Shown here piece by piece: positions 12,231 through 24,353 of a stretch of DNA of 64,000 nt. Under the pieces are notes generated by a model. It made no database searches. It was not told the DNA's origin and saw only the letters and a list, made by a program, of their open reading frames with translations. Both the position numbers and the translations under genes were made by a program. The first letter of the stretch is position 1; each line of letters starts with the position of its first letter. Origin of the DNA: Porogramme epimiltina (lineage: Eukaryota > Basidiomycota > Agaricomycetes > Polyporales > Polyporaceae); assembly GCA_900155495.1 (NCBI GenBank), contig FTLJ01000709.1, positions 1 through 64,000 of the forward strand, given 5' to 3'.

Positions 12231-13555
12231 ATGACTGACTACAGCAGCCCTCCGCCCCCATACCCAGGCCACAATGGCAAGACAGTTCCGCCAGGATACG
12301 ACGAGGAAGCTTCTCGCCCGCTCCTTGCGACTCACGGAGCCGGGGGGTCCGGCGCAGGCGGCATATACAACCAACCTGCTTATGGACAGATCCCCGACGA
12401 CTTCTTGGCGAGTAACGATACTTGTAGCTGCCATTCTGAAGCTTACTTTCATGCCAATAGTATGGGCCCACCGTAGCAGAGTGTGCCTTGCAGATTCGCA
12501 ACGAGTTTGTGCGCAAAGTTTACACTATCCTATGTGAGTAGTCCATCTCCGCAGCTGTTCTGCTGTCGCTAACGAGGAACTTGCATCTCAAGTCTGCCAA
12601 ATTGTGCGTGCAACTTGATGCAGAAGCACTGGGGTCCTCACGCTGTCTTAGGTTGCAACAACAATCGTTGCGGGGACTATTTCGAGGTCTCCAACGGCGG
12701 TGCTCTGGGTCATGCAGAAGTGAGTGTTCATGTCTATCCATTCCTAGCCAATGCGTGCGAACTCCCTCCTATTCAGTACATGGGCTTTCTACCTTCCTCT
12801 CTTCGGCACTCTCATCAACTTAGGCCTGCTCTACTGGAAGCGCCACAATGTCCCGCTCAACTACATCCTCTTATCTACATTCACGGTGCTCGAGGCGTTC
12901 ACTCTTGGGATCATGACGGCCTTCTTTGACAACGTGATAGTTCTTCAAGCCCTGTGAGTTCCCACCTCGTTTCACGGAACCCTAGTATCTCACGCATGTA
13001 ATAGGCTCATCACAGTTGGCGTCTTCCTGGGACTGACTTTGTTCACCCTCCAATCTAAGGTATGTGCTCTGGATTGTGACTCCTTGCAGAGTTCTGATCC
13101 TGTCACAGTATGACTTCTCCGGCATGGGCTCGTGGCTGTTTGCGGGCCTCATTGCACTCGGTAAGCACGCTATACATGTCGAAAAGATTCGAATTCATGG
13201 TATTATGCAGTGATGACGGGCGTCGTTGGAATCTTCATTCCCTTCGGTCGCACCATGGACCTCATCTTTGCCATGGGAGGTTGCCTCTTGTTCAGTGGAT
13301 ATGTCGTCTATGACACCTATATCATAACCAAGAGATTGTCACACGATGAATACATCGCAGCCGCAATCAGTCTCTACTTGGAGTGCGTGAATTCATCACA
13401 TCTCGTATCAATCTCATTGTCTAACAATCCGGAATCACCCATGAAGCTTCATCAACCTGTGTAAGAAGCTTCCTTCCCCAATTCACTTACAGTACTGACC
13501 TTCCCACTCAGTCATCAACATTCTTCGTTTGTTGAACAATGTCCAAAGCGACTGA
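12231..13555 (+). CDS. BXI1: Bax inhibitor-1 / TMBIM family membrane protein
   Basis: Multi-spanning protein of the BI-1/LFG (TMBIM) family; relatives act in ER calcium leak and the unfolded-protein response. Ten exons: 12231-12407, 12461-12533, 12593-12603, 12652-12719, 12777-12953, 13005-13059, 13109-13160, 13211-13382, 13447-13460, 13512-13555, giving 280 residues. The Pro-rich N terminus (SSPPPPYPGH) is cytosolic. IRNEFVRKVYTIL opens the membrane domain, seven hydrophobic segments follow, and the end reads YVVYDTYII...YLDFINLFINILRLL, the conserved last helices with the acidic pH-sensor region. Two oddities: the first intron fits the family alignment only with a GC donor (12408), and exon 3 is 11 nt long. 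An ordinary GT donor four bases on, paired with an acceptor at 12473, would shorten the conserved region. Confidence 0.9.
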
Positions 13556-13912
13556 GGGCTGTGTTCTTTGGCGTAGGCTAGTCCCGAAGGACCCTGACGA
13601 CCCGGTTTCTCTATGTTTCTGTGTTTCTCTGCGTTTCTCTGCGTCTCTGCAGTGTACAATATCATGTAGTTCTGTTAATGGAATCCGCTCACCGTGTTCA
13701 TGATCATTTTCCAGAGAATATATTCTAAGCGCCTGCCGGTATCAGATGAATGTGGTTGCATGTCACTTGTCCAGGCTTCCATAGCAGGCTGATATACACC
13801 TACGGATGCACTGCGGTCGCTCACATCGGACGCTCACGCAGCCTCCACCTTGCCTCATTAACTCCACCTCAGCTAGCTCTCCCCTATACGCACCACTGCC
13901 CAGAAGCCCACG
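13556..13912. other. Intergenic between BXI1-like gene and F-box gene
   Basis: Contains the 3' UTR of the Bax-inhibitor-like gene, a short imperfect run of GTTTCTCTGC(G)TCTCTG units (about 13602-13650), and the promoter of the F-box gene at 13913. No gene seen. Confidence 0.5.
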
Positions 13913-16705
13913 ATGCCTCCGAGCCGCAAGAAAGCCAAGTTCGAAGACGTAGAGAACCCATCCGCTCTGGTTCCGGCCCTACCATCCGCTCCGTTAGCGC
14001 CACTACCGTCTCGCCGCCTGCGGGGTCGGCGAGGTGGACTCAAGGACATGATGAATATGCCCATCGATGTGCTCATCGAGGTGCGCCCCTGCCTCTTCTC
14101 ACCGTCCCTCCTCTGGCCCTGACTGCCGCGGGCGGGCCCTCACTCCAGATCTTCTCGCACATGCACCCGAGGGACCTGCTGAGCCTTGCGCGGACGACGC
14201 GGGACCTCCGCGCATTCCTGACCAGCAGGCGTGCGAGCTTGCTGTCGTGGCACACCGCGCGGAGACGACAAGCCCAGAGTCTACCCGAGTGCCCGCCCTT
14301 CCTGAGCGAGGTGGCGTACGCCAACCTCGTGTTCTGCTCTGCCTGTGATGTGAGCGCCGGCGTGCTGCCGCCTTCCTTATCCGGCCCTCCACGTGCTGAC
14401 TCCTTTCTTTTCTGCTGCGGGCGTGTGCTGTAGGGCTGCGGGAAGAAGGGCACGAAGGTGGCGCAATGGGAGCTGGGCGTGCGGTTTTGTTCTCATTGCA
14501 GGGATATGCTGTGAGTGGCCCCACATGGGCTCTACCCGAGGTGGACCGTGGTACTGACTGAACCTCACGTGCGTTCAGCGTAGTCCCGGCGGCCTTCGGC
14601 TCAGACCGTTCAACGACACAGCTTTACAGTGTTGTCCATACCCTCACACCCCAAGCTGAAGACTTCCTAGTGACTCTTCAGATCATTGGGTAAGTAAGAG
14701 CTGGCTGCTTGTCGCATTGCCCCATCGTTTGACTCTTCCTGCTAGGAAGGGCAAACACTGCGGACTAGGGAAATACCACCTACGAGCGGATGTGGAGGCT
14801 TTCAATACGAAGTTGAATAAATTACCGACAGAGATAGAGAAGATCTCGTATATCATCGATGCCATTGAGAATGTGGGGGCTAGGATGAAGGTACGACATT
14901 TCATTTATGGTTGAGAGAATCATAGCGCTGCGAGGACTTAAATCATCTTACACCATGTAATCGACAGTTCTCAGATGCAATGAAAGAATGGCAGTCGTCT
15001 GAAGAGGAGAATAGGCTCTCAGAATTGGCACAACTCCGGGAGGCTCGTTACGAAGAGTGAGTAGACGAGTACCCGCTACAAGCGCAGGATTGATCTCGGG
15101 TACCCGTTCCTCTGCAGAATTACGAACCGTCTCAGAGGGGAGGGCTGGGGAGAGGAACTCGACCTGATGTCCTTCAGAGACAGTAGAGAACTCTCGACAC
15201 ACAAATGCGTCGCCAAGAGCCAAAAACTAACCGATCGTAGTGCGTCCCCCCTCCTCACTGTGTCAAGCTGAACTAAACTTCTCTCGTGTCTAACCTTATA
15301 GGTTGGCTCACGATCCGTCCATCCCTCACCTCATTGATGCGAAATATGCAAGAAGTTCGCATCAGAGAAGCTCACAGGAAATGTGTTCGCGAGAGGCTAG
15401 GGTTCATGTACACAGCGCTGATCCAGTATGACGATGCTCGTCGGAAGCGCACTGCGGAGCAAGACTGGCAACCCTCAATCGTTGATCTCGGCTTGATGGA
15501 CGAGTTTCGCACACTTGTCGAAGCCTCAAATAATGCTTCCATCACCACCGGCAGCTTTTTGGACCTCCTCCCAGACACTATGCAGTCATGGAAACTAGCC
15601 CGACAGTCCGAGTTCGTGAAGATGATGGTCGCCGCCGTCCCGTCCATTGCGTCGCACCCAACCCCTCTCAAGCTCGCGATCGCACTATTCGACTGCACCA
15701 AGTGTTCGCGACGAGAACTTAGATGGCCGCAGATCCTCGCTCATCGGTGTCCCAGAGTCCAACAAATTATATACTGCGACCCATACCGCCTGATGCTAGA
15801 GGAAGTACGGCGCCTACACAGCCAGCCTCACCCGTGGATTACGGAGGGATCTTTCACCTTCGCAAGACCCGAAGAACTGGAGAACATCCAGAGCGCCATC
15901 TCAGCGTGTGGAGTGCATTGGAGCGCTGCGACGCACGACGAAATGGAGGCAATGCGACTGGCGTGCAGGATATGTAGGAAGTCTTCCCGCGATAGCTGTA
16001 TTGTCCTCGACTGGAGGAGACTGGTGAGCTTTTCCTTCCGTCGGATCATGTCTATGCGTATCCGGGCTCGCTCATGGTACGTGAGTAGGAACTGCACTCA
16101 AACAGTATACTGGGAGATACATACCATGAACCAGTCTGGGAATCCCTCTACGGTGAACATTACAGCAGAGTCAGAAGAAACGAGGCCCAACAGAAAGAGA
16201 GCCTCAAGGAGACGACGGAGAAATATGGGTGTCGCCGCTGTCATCATGTTGGGCCCTTGAACTCGTTCCGCATTCACTACGCCACGTAAGGGTTTACTGT
16301 CTTCATGCGTCTGAAGGGCATCTCATGACTTGCTGTCAAAGGAATCATTGTGGAATCGCGTTTGGCGGACTTTCCAACGTCGACTTCTACGTGCACACGG
16401 ACAACCCCAAGACCTTCACTCCTTCTCCCGTCTGGATCACCCACCCCCGCAGTTTCAAGGGTTTGTCGACTCCCCGCACGAATGCGGAAATAGTTTCTAG
16501 TACGTTCTTCGATAACCCATTAGACAACGGCGCGCCTCCGGGCCCATCAAACGTCGCGGCCGCGGGCTGCTCATGGGGCGGTTCGGAGAGTTCGAACCGG
16601 GTTGAGGCACCGGAGGAAACCCACAGCCTGAAGAACGACAGCCTCCCGCCTGAGGTCATTTCGAAAGACAACACTCTTTCTGGAGCCATGGGCGGTCTGT
16701 GGTGA
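13913..16705 (+). CDS. F-box domain protein with Cys/His motifs, full-length paralogue
   Basis: Predicted substrate adaptor of an SCF ubiquitin ligase, of a type strongly expanded in mushroom-forming fungi. Ten exons: 13913-14080, 14149-14349, 14434-14510, 14579-14689, 14746-14890, 14968-15056, 15118-15239, 15302-16023, 16089-16285, 16342-16705; 731 residues with all phases matching. After a basic N terminus, the F-box begins MPIDVLIEIFSHMHPRDLL and runs on as LARTTRDLRAFL. A typical CXXC-CXXC cluster follows (FCSACDGCGKKG...FCSHCRD), then a long helical middle. The C-terminal part has CTKCSRRELRWPQILAHRC, CRICRKSS...DWRRL and CRRCHHVGPLNSF, spacing that suggests zinc binding. The tail is Ser/Pro-rich. 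The target is unknown. The neighbour at 17291 is a shorter relative. Confidence 0.82.
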
Positions 16706-17163
16706 TGTTTCTGAGACTGGAAGAACTGTGATCGTTTGTATTACTATTCGTCGCCACGTATCTATTTGGAACATGTATGACATCTTCGTGGCGATGTGTA
16801 ATATAAGGGCGAACTTCGGGTATCATTCCACGTGTCTGGTGGATACTATTGTCCGGGGTAACCAGTGTTCTACCTTACTGGGTCGAGGGCCTAGATGTTC
16901 TGTTTGAGTAGAGTAACGTAGAGACTTTATTTGGGGACGTCTGACTACCCACCTCGCTGTCTATTGCATTCTGGTATCTTCTAGTTTAAACAACATCCGT
17001 ACTAGTACTGGGCTCCCTATCCGTGATAGAGTATCACAAGCCGTATTTCTATGGCAGTGCAACAATCGGCCTGGGAGTACGAGTATCGATAACGGCATGC
17101 ATAGGAGCGGATACACGACAAACACCTGGCCCGGGAAGTATACAGCCTCGGAGGCGCCATCGG
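16706..17163. other. Intergenic between the two F-box genes
   Basis: Holds the 3' UTR of the full-length F-box gene and upstream sequence of the truncated one. No coding frame is supported. Confidence 0.5.
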
Positions 17164-17172
17164 TATATATAT
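17164..17172 (+). promoter_or_regulatory. Possible TATA box of the truncated F-box gene
   Basis: TATATATAT lies about 120 bases before the ATG at 17291, followed by a pyrimidine/CA-rich leader. Position and sequence suit a core promoter; nothing else supports it. Confidence 0.35.
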
Positions 17173-17290
17173 GTGAACTTCTCTCAAACCTTTACACCCA
17201 CCTCCCAAACCCCTCTCGAGACTCCCTTCCAACATCACTTGAAGTCTACACAAGTTAGTCCGTGGCGGTAACTCACCGAACACCTACACC

Positions 17291-18302
17291 ATGCCTAGTC
17301 TTGACGCCGTGCCCCTGCCAACCAAGCATGCTCGCCTCATCTCGGGGAGATCGAAGCGAGCATCGAAGTCCTCCAGGAAGCGGAGGTCTGCTCCCCAAAG
17401 TATGCTCGCAGACTTCGTTCGCATGCCTCTTGACATAATTTTGGAGGTAAGCCGCACTCTTGCCCAAAGCCGCCACCATCCGAGCGTGCGCCACAGTGTC
17501 GTGTTATGACACAAGGCTCATGCGCGTCGTATAGGTACTGGGATACCTGCATCCCCGCGACCTCCTAAACCTTGCGCGCACCAACAAGGCATTCAGGGAG
17601 TTACTCATGAGTCGCCGTTCCGCGGAGATGTGGCGCCGTGCGAGGAGACAGGCTCGAGATGACCTTCCGGAGCCGCCTAGGCATCTCAGTGAGCCCGCAT
17701 ACGCAGATCTAGTATTCTTCAAGCACTGTTATGTGAGTAGAGTTGGAATTTCTCTCCGTCTCTCACTAAACTGTGCCATGAAGGGGTGCACGTTACAAAC
17801 CGGCAAGGTGATCTGGGAGTATTCGGCGAGATACTGCCCTAAATGCGAGGCTTCGATGTAAGTGACAGAACAATAAAAAGTGCATCGAGGACTAACCCGG
17901 GCTCCTAGGACAACGATGTTCGCTTATAGCATCATCGATGACGTGAGAGAGAAGACGTATACTAGGGGCGAGGATTTTCTGAATTACACTATGGGAAGTG
18001 GGTGAGTAAACGACTGCTATCTCATTCTGATCGGAAGACTGACCATCCACGATGCCCAAATGATGACTTCACCACTTCCAGGCTCGAAGTAATGCGGTAC
18101 CATCGCCACGAGATCAGGGAGTTCAAGAAGAAATGGGACATCTTGCGCACACAACAAGAACGGCAGGCATTTGTAGATGAACGGATTCTATATGTGGGAG
18201 CATGCCGAGAGGTGAGCAACCTTTCGATTGAAGCGACCCTATTGCTGACACGAACGCAAGCAATCGAAGCGAATGGAAAAGCTGAAGAAACGAGCTGTAT
18301 GA
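17291..18302 (+). CDS. F-box protein, truncated paralogue
   Basis: Exons 17291-17446, 17535-17732, 17784-17857, 17909-18001, 18082-18211, 18261-18302 give 230 residues. The first half matches the gene at 13913 point for point: basic N terminus, MPLDIILEVLGYLHPRDLLNLARTNK, LSEPAYADLVF and a Cys pair (YCPKCEAS). Intron positions in the F-box correspond. The protein then stops after REQSKRMEKLKKRAV, whereas the paralogue continues for about 480 residues with three Cys/His motifs. Just past the stop another frame reads ELYEQMNQEDTRT, so a frameshift or a lost splice site may have cut off an older C-terminal part. It could be a young pseudogene or a short F-box protein acting alone. Confidence 0.7.
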
Positions 18303-18950
18303 ACAGATGAACCAAGAAGACACAAGGACACTCATGCTCTTGATATTGTCTTCGGGACCGGCGTAATCAGGGGGGGGGTTGGATCTTACCACGAGTGTTT
18401 TTGGTGTTTGTTGTTGCAAGGGCCCCAGTTGGTGAGGCCAAGGCGGATTCAGTATTATTGTGACTACTGTTGCCAGTCTGTTGTATGTGCATTTCTTCCG
18501 GAGTCGAATACGAGAGACTTGACGTATAATAGCGTGCCGACGATCAAGAGCGTTACGATAGGGCGAGTAGAGAGAACGAGTTGAGCGGATTGGAGTGGGC
18601 CGGTATTAAAAAGTAATGGCACCAGTGCTAAGTAGTGCTTGAGCCGAGAAAAGTTCCGCGAAGCTTTCCTGATACGGACGGGCGCTTGAGTTAGTCACGT
18701 GGACGATATGATCTGGTGGCCGGCTGTGCCACGAGCCGCCGCCACTCTCCCTGGCCACCCCGTCGTTGTCGACGTTGTTCCCCGCGTCGTCCTCACCTTT
18801 TCCTATTGTCTCCCCTCGCTGACCCAGAGCAAAGGCCAGCACGCTCTGGGGGCTTATCAGCTTGCCCTCGACTCCTCCCTCTGGTACCACCTCGACCACC
18901 TTGGCCTCGACGCCGCTCCTGTCAGCCTCCCAAGAACTCGCCAATCCACC
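18303..18950. other. Intergenic upstream of ELL
   Basis: Includes a run of nine Gs near 18370 and the promoter and leader of ELL. The ELL reading frame stays open upstream of the chosen ATG, back to about 18699, so part of this stretch could be coding if an upstream start is used. Confidence 0.45.
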
Positions 18951-21635
18951 ATGCCTCTCCCTGCGAACACCACTCTCGCCATCCAGGGGCAGACGGCATA
19001 CTTGACACCGCTCCCGCAGCCTAAACAAGCCTATCTCATTCGCTTGCCTGCTGGCGCCCTCGAGGCCCTCGAAGATTTCCAGAACCAACCCAAAGTCGAG
19101 GTGGACTTCGCGGAACGCAAGCCTGTACGTCCTAATCAGTCCTTTGCTTGAGTGCACGCTCACCCTGGTGTGCATATTTCAAGGGTTTGCACATTGCTGG
19201 ACAATTCTACCCATGCGCACACGCAAGGGAAGACATCCCCCACGAACTCTACCTTCGCCTCGCCAGCCAGAACAAGCCCAATGCTCCCCTTAAGCTGTAC
19301 GCGAACGTGGTCGGAAAGTTTACGGCGAAGGAACTCCCCAGGGAACTAGACGAATCGGTACACGAGCGGGTACGCAAATCCACCCAAGACGCGGAACGAG
19401 TACGCACGCAGCGCCAGACGATTATGCTTTCCGCCCCACCCGCCGACGTTAGCAAGCCTTCAAAAAGCAAGACAAAGAAGGACGCGACGGTCGCCCGCCG
19501 ACCTGCAGCGAATGTTGCATCTAGTTCTACAGCTCCGTCCACCAAGCCGCCACCGCCACCACCCCCAGCTAAGCCCTCACCTCCACCTCCGATCCCGACC
19601 AATGTGCAAGTCGATCTTTCCTCTACAAGATCACATTTAATCCACTGCCTCGCCATCCAACCTCGGACACCGGATCAGATTCTTAAAGCGTGTCCTTCTA
19701 CACCGAAGTCTGAACTCAACACTATAATGAAAGAGGTGAGTTGCCCAAATTACGTCGAGACACAGAGCTGCGCTCGCAGCTTTCCATCCGGTGAACCAGG
19801 TATCCTGGTCCTCCAGTGAGGCTAGCTGTGGGCGTCAGTAACCCCCATTCTCGAGCGAAAATATCGATCTTCTCCGCTATGCGCCTATGTGTGTATTTCT
19901 CATTTGATATTTACACGTTAAACAGATTGCGGAGGTCGTACCTGTCGCCAAGAACAGTGAAACAACCGAGCCGAAGCGCTATAAGCTGAAGCTGAAGTTC
20001 TGGCTTGAAGTTCGACCTAAGCAATGGGCGCCGTGGAAAGTCGAGGAGCGCCGACAGATGTGTCGACAATGCCGCATGGCATACAGGGACTTGGGAGTAC
20101 CGGAATCGGACCCCATCTGGGAACATGCGTCCTTCAAATCATCAGATGCCGAAGCGGCGGGGTCGTCTGCCCCTACACAAAGAAATGGGGTGTTGTCAGC
20201 AGGGGCGAATAAGAAGACGAAGGGCGAGGGGGCACGGAAGAAGGCTCCGGCCGATATCGTCGTTCCTTCGAAAAATGAGAGCAGGAAAGGCAAAGGACGG
20301 GAACGCGAGCGGGACTTGGAAGACGATGTGAGCTCCGTAGGCACTCCCACTAGCGCGACACGACCGAGTGCCCGGAGGCTTCCTGGGTCTGGGTTCAAGG
20401 CCAAACAGTCTGCGACACCTCCCATCAGTGACTCCCGAAGCAACTCTCCCAACCCTCCTCCTGTTCGCAAAGGACCGGTCGACGTTCGCAAGCGCGATCT
20501 CCCCGCCCCTTCTCCACCTGCAAAACCGCAACCCCCCATTCCGCCACCGCAGCCGTCCCGGGCATCCACCAGCGTCGCTGCTGCTGCCGCTGCCATCCGA
20601 AAGAAGAACGCTGGAGATGTACCTTCAACGACCACCCAGCGAGGGAACGAGGACAAGAAGGATGTCAAGCGACGTGATCGCAACTCCGAAATACCTGACG
20701 AAAAGTCACGAATATCGAAGGGGCGCGAATCGCCCATTCCTGCCGCCCCTCCATTACCGTCCTTTAAGCGTAAGAAGCCACCTCAAGATGGCAACGATTC
20801 GGAATTTTCGGAGCGTGACGTGCCGTTGAGCACAAGTTCGCCCAAGAAGCGCAAACTCAACGATCCACCACCAAGCGCATCGGAGCGGGCTCAGGCGCGC
20901 GATTTGTCTCTGCCCAAGAAACCCGTCATGAGCCCCGTCCCGCCACGCCCCCCACCCCGTGAGATCAAAAAGGAGTCGTCCCCCTCTGTAGCAGCCTTCT
21001 CTCCTCCGCGCTCCTCCGCCATTCGCTCGCCGCTGCCTCCGCGCCCACCTACTGTCGACAGGCGCGCTTCTACGCCGGTCATGTCCAACGGGAAAGGCGC
21101 CACACCCGCCTCCAAAGTCGAGCCTCGAGGAAGTCCGTCCATACCATCACGAGCGTCGTCCAGCAAACTGCGGCGCAAGTCGCCAATCTACACGTCGTCC
21201 GAGGACGAGTCCGGCGAGACCCCGCCCACCCGCTCCCGTGTGGCAGCTCCCACCAACTCGTCCGCGTCCGACGACACGCAGCCGCCACCAGCCAAGCGGC
21301 ACAAGGCCGCCACCTACGTGCCCGCGTTCACGCCGCGGAGGACGCTGCCCGACGACCGGCCGGGCTTGCGAATGTACTACAGCGACTGTGCCGCGGTCCA
21401 TCTGCGGCTGCACGAGCGACAGGAGCGCGTCCGGACACGTATCAAGCGGTTACTCTCGCGCCGCGACGGCGGGCACGGAACGGATGGGGAAGACGGGGAC
21501 GACGGGGACACGGATGAGCTTATGCCTGAGGTCTTGGAGGGATTCATGGAGGAGTACGAGAGGGTGAGGGAGGAGATGAGGAAGGTGCGGGACAAGTGGG
21601 AGCGTCTTGGGGGCAGGGCGGACGACCTGAAGTAG
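18951..21635 (+). CDS. RNA polymerase II elongation factor ELL
   Basis: ELL-family factor that suppresses pausing of RNA polymerase II. Exons 18951-19124, 19184-19735 and 19926-21635 give 811 residues. The N-terminal ELL domain is followed by a winged-helix-like block SHLIHCLAIQPRTPDQIL and, across the second intron, YKLKLKFWLEVRPKQW-PWKVEERR. This reproduces the order of human ELL: IHLLALRPY-type helix, then the K.V...WPGYSE segment. A long disordered Pro/Ser/Lys-rich middle (exon 3) follows. The C-terminal 100 residues are acidic then coiled-coil (RLHERQERVRTRIKRLL...EEYERVREEMRKVRDKWE), where ELL proteins carry the occludin-like domain. The ATG at 18951 sits in TCCACCATGC, better than the upstream in-frame ATG at 18708. 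Family call by architecture; the C-terminal domain match is loose. Confidence 0.78.
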
Positions 21636-22202
21636 AGTCGGGCACCCGTCGGTGGAGTATGCGTTGATTGTTTATTGTATTTGTAGTATTGCTCTCTTGG
21701 ATGGATGTGGATTGGGAATAGCGACGTCGTGTCGTCTATTTGTCCCTTCTTGAACGAATTAGATGTCTGGCGATAGCTGTAGCCCCTCTCCGAAGCGTGT
21801 CGCATACAAGGAAACGAACTGTTGTCGTAATGGAACGCTGTGTCACTGAAATTCATGATCAGCTTCCAGTGAAACCCTAGTCCACGAGAGGAGACGATAT
21901 ATATGGCGCGTTACCTCCACGTAGATTCTGGACTCACGTGATCACAACTGCACTAGGTAGTAGGGGCCTACTCGCCTTCCCGAAGTCCCATCAGAGCTTC
22001 CTCATACTTACGGCCAACAGACCTCCGGTGGCGCGAGATGACCTCATAATCTGGACTCTGTCTCGGTTGCGCCCATGACCAGCAGAGGCCAGTAACGAAC
22101 CGCATCAGCGCCTCGGCGACATAGGCCTATGACTCAGTGGCCCTTATCACAACTCACAGCTGTCTACGCTATTTGGTTCTTGACTGCTTGTACTGACGTA
22201 AC
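21636..22202. other. Intergenic between ELL and MFS transporter
   Basis: Three-prime UTR of ELL and promoter region of the transporter. An ATATATATGG stretch occurs at about 21896-21906, 300 bases before the transporter ATG, too far for a core TATA box. No gene seen. Confidence 0.5.
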
Positions 22203-24126
22203 ATGTCTTCCGAGGAACAAGAGCCCCTCCTAGATGGGAGGCACAAGAAACCTAACCCACTACCCAAGACGCAACTAGCAACTGTCTATGCGATCAAGCT
22301 GACCCTTCCCATCGCCCTGACACAGGTGTTACCATACTTCAACGTTCTTATCGAGAAGCTCGCCGCATCGGAAGGGGCAGATACAGGATATTACAGTGGC
22401 GCAGCGGTGGGTCGCGGAGATTTTCTGAACCTCTACACATATATTGAGTCAATAAAATCTAGCATACACTGTTCTATGGCACGCAGCTTATCAGCATGTT
22501 CGTTTGGGGGAGGATTTCAGGTGAATAGTCCATTCACTACGTCGACGTCTAGCGACTTGTGCGGCTTACTCTTCATACGCAGATAGCTATGGCCGGATAC
22601 CTGTCATTGTCCTCGGGACTACGGGAACTGCCTGCTTAACCTTCTTGCTCGGCTTGTCTAACACGCTTTATGGCGTCCTACTCAACCGAGTCGTTGGTCA
22701 GTCAGAGAGCAACCTCTTCGAAGACTAGCTCACATATACTCCTGTAACAGCCGGGTTCTTCTACGGCATTACTGGGGCCACCCACTCAGTAGTAGGTGAA
22801 CTCTCGGACGAAACAAACCAATCAATTGCATTCCCGCTGTACGATGTTGTGTCTGCGGTGGGCTACGTGATAGGGTGAGCACCTCGGCATCTCTCAAGAG
22901 TGCCAAAACAACAATCTAAACAACTATCAGCCCTCTTATTGGTGGGACTCTCGAGAATCCAGGAAGCAAATGGCCAAATACGTTCACCAGTCCTTTTTGG
23001 CAAACATACCCTTATCTCCTCCCCAACATCGTTTCGGCCTTCCTCTCGCTCGCAGCCGCATTCTTGGCTATCTTCGTTCTGGAAGAGGTGCGTCATTTTC
23101 CTTTCCAATCGCCAATCGCAACCTTCACCTAACGCTTCTCTTCTCGCCAGACTCTTCCCAGCAAGCGGAAGCCCCGGCCTCCAGCCGCCAACGAAGAACC
23201 CCTCCTAGCCGCCTCCTCGACCGACACCACGATCGACGTCCACCCCCTAGCCTCGCACCCGCTCAGCGTCAAAGAGCTCGTCTCGATCCCAGCCCTCCGT
23301 GCCGTCTTCGCGTCAAGCGGCGCGCTCGGCTTCCTCGGCTCCTGCTTCAACAACGTCTTCGTCCTCATAGCCTACTCCCCGGTGGCCCAGGGTGGCCTCG
23401 CGCTTGCCGTACGTCCGCGTCCCCCCTCTCATCTCCCACATCCATACCGCCGGAACCCTGCACGCTGACCCTGACCCGCGGCGCCCGTCCGTCCCTCGGA
23501 CTTCCAGCCCGCACAGATCGGACGTGCCCTCTCGGGCATGGGCGCCGCCTCGATCGTGCTCAAGCTCGGCATGCCCGCGCTCCTGCGCAGGAAGGGCACG
23601 CTCCCCGTCTTCTCGGCGTGCATGCGCGTTTGGCCCGCTGCCTTCGCCGCGCTCCCGCTTGCTGCGCTTGTGCGCGCAGCTGCGGGCGAGGGCACGGAAG
23701 GTGGCGCAAAGACGTGGGCTGCGGTCGCGGTCGCGTTGCTGCTCTCGCGCCTCGGGTGCTTGGCGTTCTCGTGCGTGACTATTCCCGGCTTTGCTTCGTC
23801 TCGCCGCTGACCGGATGGTATGGCAGGATCGTGATGATCCTCACACGGGACTGTACGCCGGGCACCGCGTCGCTGGGCACTGCGAATGGTCTTGCGGAGC
23901 TGGTGCAGTCGCTCGCTATGACCGTCGGGCCGACCATCGTGAGGTCGGCCAATCTCATTCTTCTCCCTGCTCGAGTGGAGGATCTAACGCGTCGACACTT
24001 AGTTCGCTGTTCGCTCTCTCTGCTTCAAGGCACCTCCTCGGAGGTTACCTTTGGGTTGTGTTTATGGTGGTTGTCTCCCTATCTGGGAGCTGGGTCGCGA
24101 ACAGGATCAAACGATACCATGATTGA
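22203..24126 (+). CDS. Major facilitator superfamily transporter (ZIF1/TetA-like group)
   Basis: Twelve-helix plasma- or vacuolar-membrane transporter of 472 residues, exons 22203-22406, 22463-22520, 22583-22696, 22751-22874, 22931-23087, 23151-23408, 23508-23770, 23827-23943, 24003-24126. The N-terminal QLATVYAIKLTLPIALTQV is characteristic of fungal MFS proteins related to plant ZIF1. The loop-2 signature follows as WGRISDSYGRIPVIVLGT (G-X3-D-X2-G-R) and loop 5 as ELSDETNQ. A long cytosolic loop lies between helices 6 and 7 (exon 6). The end is TIVSSLFALSASRHLLGGYLW. All phases agree. Substrate cannot be told from sequence; relatives carry organic anions, zinc chelators or drugs. Exons 6-8 are markedly GC-rich. 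Confidence 0.88.
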
Positions 24127-24353
24127 TAGAGAATGTGAATGTCTACGTGCGGTACCGCACAGAATGGATGCATAGCTGGAAAGGAGTGGAAGTATATAGT
24201 CATGAAGGGGTCGTCAAAGGGGAACGACGCAGGGCGCGCGGACGTAATATCCAGTATAGACATATGTGTAGATCTAGAGTACTTTTCCCGTATACCACAC
24301 CACCCTCTACCCCAACCTCACACCACCGACGAATCATCGTAAAGATTCAAGGC

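Noticed and set aside
18699..18950. In-frame upstream extension of ELL
   Set aside because: The frame is open, but its only ATG (18708) is in poor context and the added residues look unlike the ELL N terminus; the ATG at 18951 has a TCCACCATG context.
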